Source of the DNA: Embiotoca jacksoni
Lineage: Eukaryota; Chordata; Actinopteri; Embiotocidae
NCBI GenBank assembly: GCA_022577435.1
Contig: JAKOON010000096.1
Coordinates: forward strand, 62,001 to 126,000
DNA: 64,000 nucleotides
Direction of reading: 5' to 3'
Positions 58,162 through 64,000 of this stretch are shown here, in pieces. How positions within the stretch are numbered: position 1 is the stretch's first letter; every line of letters starts with the position of its first letter. The notes beneath the pieces are model-generated. The model did not search any database. It was given only the letters and a program-made list of their open reading frames with translations, and was not told the DNA's origin. The position numbers were made by a program, and so were the translations under genes.

Positions 58162-59606
58162 CTGAGAGGAGAAGAGAAGGCAGCAGTCAAGAAATATATA
58201 TCGAAAGAAAATCAATAGTTTGAAAGATATTCTAGTCAGGATTGTTATTCAGCGAGACTGAACGATACTCCCAAAAGGCTGACCACGTTCATTTCAGCTA
58301 AGTGAAATGATTGTAGCAAAATCAATGTGGTATTTGGCCTCTTAGCGCAGGGTTCAGTGATTAGGTTCATGGGGTAGTTTGGTCAGCATTGTTCACTTGG
58401 ATGGTCAATTTAAATTCGCAATAGCCATGAAAATCGGCTGTATAAAACTGGCAGTTGAAGGACTGAGAGTTCGAGCAGCCCATGCTGTCTCGTATTGCGT
58501 GATCTCTGTTCTGTGGTGCAGCGATGTCCCAAGAACTAGTATGTCAGTTTAAAGTTGATTCCATAATTCTCAAAACATGAAAGGGACAGAAATGTAAATT
58601 TTGACCAAAAGATTGCTGCTACAGGAACAGTCAAAAGAGACCCGTCCTTATGTAAAGGACATGATTATCTACAGATTTAATAACAAACTGACCAGGACCA
58701 GTCGACAGTCTTGATCGGTGCTGCCAGACAGACATTTGGACAGCTGCCCAAGATAACCGACAGAAAAAAAACAAAAGCTCTCTTTTCCATAGTCACTGAA
58801 ACTCCTGTTCTTTCTGGTTTTCCCAAAACTAATTTAAAATTTTGGGTTTGTAAACAGATCATGTTACAAATTAGGACCCAAAAACTAAATCAAGAAATCA
58901 TCCAATTTAATACTCGTTTCCTAAGTGAATAAGACTTATTCACATTCAGGCAAATCTCTGTCGGTCATCAGTTTCAGATTTGTCACTGCACGATGAGGTA
59001 TGAAACATCCCTGGACAGTCAGGCATACAGCGAAGGCACTGTGCGTGTCAGATTACATGGATTCTAGAAAGTCCAGTTTTCAATACCACTCGTGTTGCCA
59101 TTTAGGCTCCCAGTTTATGAAACGATGACGCTGACACAGCATGATACCAAACTCTTTGAGAATCCCATTAAATCTTTCACTGACTCACGCCCGTGACTCA
59201 TCCTGTCCCTCTTAAGTGGGGCGTCAAAACAGCATGCACTCACTTCATAAGCACAGCTGAGATCTGAACTCACACACACGACGTGGGCTTTCCCCGTTTT
59301 CTTTTTTTTTACTGAGGCCTCTCACCTCTGCTGGGAAGCTAACAGCTCACCGGGTTTAGGGAAATAACCCACACATGTCTAGGTTTACACACACACATAC
59401 ACACACACACAAACAAACTGAGTCATGTCAGAGCAAGTAAATCATGCAATGCTGAAAGCACTTTCCAAGTTCCTACTTTAAAACTAGTTTACAGTGTTGT
59501 TGCTCCTGTTAACTACTTTAAAGCCACCATGCATACAATGTTTTTTTTGCGAGTCTGTTGACATGATCTTTTGTTGGAAGAAAAAATTCAAACTTATCTC
59601 GCAGGA

Positions 59607-59735
59607 CCATCCATCCATTATCTATACCCGCTTTATCCTGAACAGGGTCACGGGGGGGCTGGAACCTATCCCAGCTCACTTTGGGCAAAGGCAGAGTTAC
59701 ACCCTGGACAGGTCGTCAGTCTATCACAGGGCCCT
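59607..59735 (-). mobile_element. SINE-like interspersed repeat, inverted partial copy
   Basis: CCATCCATCCATTATCTATAC, CTGAACAGGGTCACGGGGG, CTATCCCAGCTCAC and CCCTGGACAGGTCGTCAGTC are the reverse complement of parts of the repeat at 31052-31349 and of its common fish relatives. Confidence 0.6.
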
Positions 59736-60149
59736 TTTACATATATAGGAAGGTCCATTACATTCAAGCCCTTGCTAAATTACTTCACACAATGTTTAAG
59801 TCTATCACCTCCAGTGTATTTTATGGTAAACTGAGTTTTAAATCTGGTGTCTGGTGAGACATTCCTGCACTGGTCGGATGAATGTATACTGAGCATGCTC
59901 CATGGGCAGAGCATGTGCACCGGAGACTTCTGCTGGCCGAGCCAGCTAACTTAAGGTTTGGCTTTATGCCTATTTAAATGGGGATAAAATAATTCAATAG
60001 TTCAGCTGTTTCAGACTTTACAAATGATTCCGAATGCTATCGGACCGCATGGATTCAATTTTGATCGTGAAACGAGTCATTTCACGGGCGTTGTGACGCC
60101 TTTCATTTCATTTAACTATCCATGCACAATTTATCCGCGGTTTTAAAGG

Positions 60150-60900
60150 GGCAACAGTAGCAAAATGTCCTCTTTCCAATATCCATACTACCATACTATT
60201 TGGTATTCAAGAAAGAGATTTAGTATGTCCCAATACATAATATGTTAAAAGTAGTAAGCCAGAAGTACCAGGATGTCCTACTACATCTGGTCCTATTTTG
60301 CAGTATGCAAACCAGCATGCTGTTCTGACCCACAATCCTCTGCACGGCGAAAGGTATGTGTAGCAAGGTTGGTGCTACCAGGGTCTCTCCTGGACACAGA
60401 TGACACGCTCAGTCATACGTTCGGGTGTGAAATGCCTTTATTTGCCCGGTCCATACACCAAGGTCTATGTGCAAGCGCTTCCCATCTTCCTCCTTCTCCC
60501 TGCTCCCCTTTATAGGGGAGAGCTCATCAGTCCACCTCCAGCTCAGCTGTGCTCATCAGTTCGTATTTGGCTCAGCTGTGCTCATTACCCCTTCCCGGCA
60601 CCATTCCCTGAACCACTCCTCCCACTCTCCACCCCCTGCAGCTGAGCTAACCACACCCCACCACCACAGTATGTCACATCAACTGAGCCGCCAAGAGAGT
60701 TAGTGGCGCTAATGCTTCACCAGCAAAAAGGAGGAAGAAGAAGAAAAAGAAGACGAGGCATTAAAAGTAACTCGTTCCAAATTGCATCCTTTTTCTTTTT
60801 ACTTTAAATGTCGCAGTACATACTTTTTAAGGGTAGCTTAAGTAAGTACTAAAAGTAAAAAGACATAATGTGTGATTCAGAAGGCAGGGATAGTAGGGTA
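60150..60900. repeat. AT-rich repeat interrupted by a solo LTR
   Basis: Sequence on both sides of the LTR (ATACTACCATACTATTTGG on the left, GGATAGTAGGGTATG on the right) has the tone and inverted ends of a non-autonomous element. Removing the LTR and one GTATG restores a continuous stretch. Class uncertain. Confidence 0.35.
60354..60673 (-). mobile_element. Solo LTR, 310 bp, with 5-bp target duplication
   Basis: The LTR occupies 60359-60668 and begins TG, ends CA. GTATG flanks it on both sides (60354-60358 and 60669-60673). On the minus strand it has TATAAA at 60509-60514 and AATAAA at 60437-60442, in the right order for a U3-R-U5 layout. No internal retroelement sequence is present, so it is a solo LTR left by recombination. 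The group (Gypsy or endogenous retrovirus type) cannot be told from the LTR alone. Confidence 0.75.
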
Positions 60901-62663
60901 TGCCGGTACCTGTGATGTAACAGTGCCAAAAGTATTTTTTTCTAATTACTTCCACTGGCAAAAGGTGGAGACAAAAATTCCACGCTGCTGGGTTAACAGA
61001 GGGATGCTGTGTAGAAGCATGTGTTGCAACAGATGATGCATTTAAAACGTTTTGGTGAGGATGTTTGAGTTAATAGCTTTAATACATTCAAATGTATGTT
61101 TTGCTGTTATTTCGGGGGAAATGATGGAACACTGTACCCGACAGTATCAGTGTTATATCACTACAGTAGTGAAGCAGTTTATTTCACCACAACCAGTTGG
61201 TGGTTGCAAAGGAGATATTGAGGTATAAATTATTTAAAAAAAAAATAGACATATGATTTTCTAATTCTACTCAAATCAGCTCCACCTTTATAGATTTCCT
61301 CTTGTGGTCTTATTGCATTTCCCCTTTGTGTGCAGCTGATTCCAGAAAACAGTCCAACCCAGGAGACGCTCCGATAGGAATGAAAAATGACAATTGCTCA
61401 TCTTCCCCCTGTGTAATGTGTCACAGTGAAAGACACCCGAGTATTTATTCACCATCTCTCCATGAGTGTGAAAATAAATGTCTGCAGCATTCATCGATTT
61501 CAGCAACCCTTTTACCAGTACGTCATGCTACATCACCCTCTGTGCACCACTGTATGTGTATATAGTGAGCCTTCCACACCGACACTCTGTTTACTGAATA
61601 TTAAGGAAAACCTCAGATTGAAGACTGATGATGAACAGTTTCAGGTTAATTAAAGAGGAGATATACAGAGACAAAGAGAGCAGTGAAGAAAATCCCGCCC
61701 GCCACCCTGTTGTGATGATATAATTGGAGTCTACACTGTGTTTTTACTGTGATTATACAGCACCAATGTGATCACAGATCGTTTCTCTGTATATTTTACC
61801 TGGGAACCACGTGTGGCTCGCGTGAAAAATATGCGTCAGGTTAACACTCACAGGTACGGGGAGAACATACAAACTTCATACAGAAAGGCCAAAGCAAAAA
61901 AAAACATCAAACCTAGAACCTACTGGTGAAGTTAAATGTCCCATATTCACAGATTATTCAACTATCCAACCTCATGAACAGATTATGAGGCGAAGGGCCT
62001 CCAGGCAGAGACACGTCAAAGGCTCCCCAACTCTCCTATACAGACGCAAGACACCCAAACTGAAAGCAGGAGTGGTATTTGTAGTAATTACAAGTGTTTT
62101 TGAAGTCATCTTGGATCTGTCTTTGGCAGTTTTATGTCTCTATATAATCTTTTCGTGTCTCTTTGTGGTAATTTTGCATCACTTTGTAGTTGTTTCACAA
62201 ATTTTGGGTGGGTACAGTCACTTTAATCCAAATTTAAGATCTTGTCAGAGGCTCTGGCCCACAGGCCCCTCTCACCATTTAGGTCCTGTACCGGGTGAAC
62301 CTGTTCAGTACACTATCCTGAATCCCACTTAACATCTCTTCCCGATATCAATCTGGGTCCAATTTAAGAGTCAGCCATTGCAAAACGTTTGACTGTGATC
62401 TTCAAAACTAAAGTAGAAAACAGCGTGGCTGTAACTTCATGACAGATTGGCTGCTATGAAATAAAGAGCGGGGAGGAGAAGCACTAATATAGTCGGGATA
62501 TGAGGACGCACGGCGACACACGCCAAGAGACGAAGATCTACACAGACAAGGATGGAGACCGAACAAACGAAATGTGCTTGCGCGTGGAAAAATAAATGTG
62601 TGTTCAAGTGTCGTTCCCTGCAAAGTGTGTGTACTCAAACAAATGTGAGCCGGGATTAACAGT

Positions 62664-62734
62664 CCGTGTCCGTGTGTGCATGTGTGTGCATGTGTGTCCG
62701 TGTGTGTCCGTGTGTGCGTGTGTGCGTGTGTGTG
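62664..62734 (+). repeat. GT-rich degenerate microsatellite
   Basis: GTGT units interrupted by CC, CA and CG steps. Confidence 0.85.
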
Positions 62735-63529
62735 CAGAAGAAACAGAGCTGTTGGGTTTGAAGTGATGCACTGAAGGGAGAATTTAGCTGATGAAGCATG
62801 TGGATGTCTGTCAACCGTGAGCGCGGATCGAAATCTCCCACCGAACTAAAAGTTTGGAGTCACGCTGGCGGCAGCGCATCGAGGTTCAGAAAGCCGAGAG
62901 GCCCACACATTCAACGAAACACGTAGTCGAATGATTGGGAGGGTTTATAAAAACAAACTTGTAAGGATAAAGCTGTCCATTCTTCCACCACTCCATTTGC
63001 CCTTTCACCGGCTCCACCCATTCGCTCCTTTGTGTCGGTTTTCCCAGAACCTCATCCATAAACATCAGAAGCGCGTCGCGGACGGGCTGCTCATAACTCG
63101 GGTTGCGTCAATACTATCAATGCATTCATTCACGACAATGTTCAAAGTGAAAATGCTGGGAGGAAGCACGCGCAGCAGTAAATGGGAACATTCTGCTTGT
63201 TACCGAACTCAATGGATGGTCCCCCCCGTGGCTCCCTCTGCTTGTTAGCAGAATTTTATTATTGAAACAGCATGCCCTGAACATTACCATAACGGAAGTG
63301 TATCACTCCGCGCTGGTATTATACAAGAACTTTCTGATGTAGGAAAAGCTATTTTCATGCCGGTGCCCACGGGTGCTGATGTTGTTTTGTTGGAAGAAGT
63401 AGGCTTATTAAAAAGTACCAGACATCTCCTTTTGGGTAAAAAAAAATTAAAAAAAACACCCATGATGGATCTTTCTCAGGTCTGCTTGTATTGCTTTAAC
63501 CTCAAGCCTTAAGTTTCCTTTCTGTTCCC

Positions 63530-63917
63530 AGAGGCAGAACTAAACATGGAGAAGCAGCATTTGTGTTTTATGCTCCATATATCGGGAACCAAGTCCCAGA
63601 ACCCTGCAGGTCTGCTGTGACCCTCAGCTCCTTTAAATCAAGACTGAAGACATTTCTGTTTGCTGCGTTTCACTGGGAGCAAAGATTTGAGGATGTCTTA
63701 AACTGCACTGCAACTTTGATCCTATTTTTAGTGTGCTTAATGCCTTAATGACTGTTTTTAATGTTTTAAATCACTTTTTTTAATGGTTTAATCACTGTTC
63801 TTAATTGTTTTTAAATGTCCTTTTGCCTAATGTTTTGTTGGTTTTAATGGTTTAATGTGAAACACTTTGAATTGCCTTGTTGTTGAAGCGCACTTTACAA
63901 ATAAACTTGCCTTGCCT
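63530..63917 (+). mobile_element. 3' end of an L2-like LINE
   Basis: The open frame contains the end of a reverse-transcriptase-type ORF with SFKSRLKTFLFAAF, a motif common at the C-terminus of L2-type LINE proteins in fish. A T-rich 3' UTR follows, then CACTTTACAAATAAACTTGCC with a CTTGC tail duplication. Everything upstream of the last 60 codons is missing (5' truncated). Confidence 0.65.
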
Positions 63918-64000
63918 AAAGCATTGCAGGCCAACTCAACTGAAATAGAAGCTGGGTCTCAACTCAACATGCTTTCATTAGTACACTTCCTTCTGTGGTG

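Larger units (their letters stand above)
58162..64000. other. Probable first intron or upstream region of tnfrsf21
   Basis: No exon-1 candidate with a phase-0 donor and signal peptide was found. The stretch holds a SINE-like repeat, a solo LTR inserted in another repeat, a GT-rich tract and a LINE 3' end. A moderately GC-rich patch near 62820-62900 is the only promoter-like part. Confidence 0.5.

Overview
This is eukaryotic, almost certainly teleost fish, DNA. Genes are split by GT-AG introns of up to 11 kb, and the introns carry long CA/GT microsatellites and the usual fish repeats (LINE tails, SINE-like elements, a piggyBac remnant, a solo LTR). Two genes can be read, both on the minus strand, so each runs from high to low coordinates.

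Region 1 to about 11.7 kb holds part of the extracellular region of a large receptor, best explained as a subfamily F adhesion GPCR (ADGRF1/ADGRF5-like). I resolve 22 exons, all phase 1 at both ends, of three kinds: an approximately 50-residue SEA-like exon, a 55-57-residue cysteine-rich exon and a short Thr/Pro linker exon. From 1 to 6275 one linker/SEA-like/Cys-rich triplet is repeated as a nearly identical 1416-1425-bp genomic unit, introns included. The array starts at or before base 1, so the GAIN and 7TM part must lie to the left. A weak signal-peptide exon candidate lies near 17.2-17.3 kb.

Region 11.7 to 26 kb is gene-poor. It holds a perfect 28-bp-arm hairpin (15.1 kb), a large imperfect inverted repeat (19.5-21.6 kb), scattered repeats and a possible small acidic terminal exon (24.3 kb).

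Region 26.2 to 58.2 kb is tnfrsf21 (death receptor 6): five exons giving four TNFR cysteine-rich domains, a stalk and membrane segment, the death domain, a Gly/Ser-rich tail and the conserved C-terminus. An exon 1 carrying the signal peptide, if there is one, lies beyond the right edge. The introns contain a decayed piggyBac transposase, copies of one short repeat family, and dense GT/CA arrays. From 58.2 to 64 kb I see only intron or upstream sequence, with a TSD-flanked solo LTR and a LINE 3' end.

In mammals ADGRF5, ADGRF1 and TNFRSF21 are neighbours in the same orientation. That order matches this window and supports both gene calls. No operon, CRISPR array or prokaryotic feature is present.
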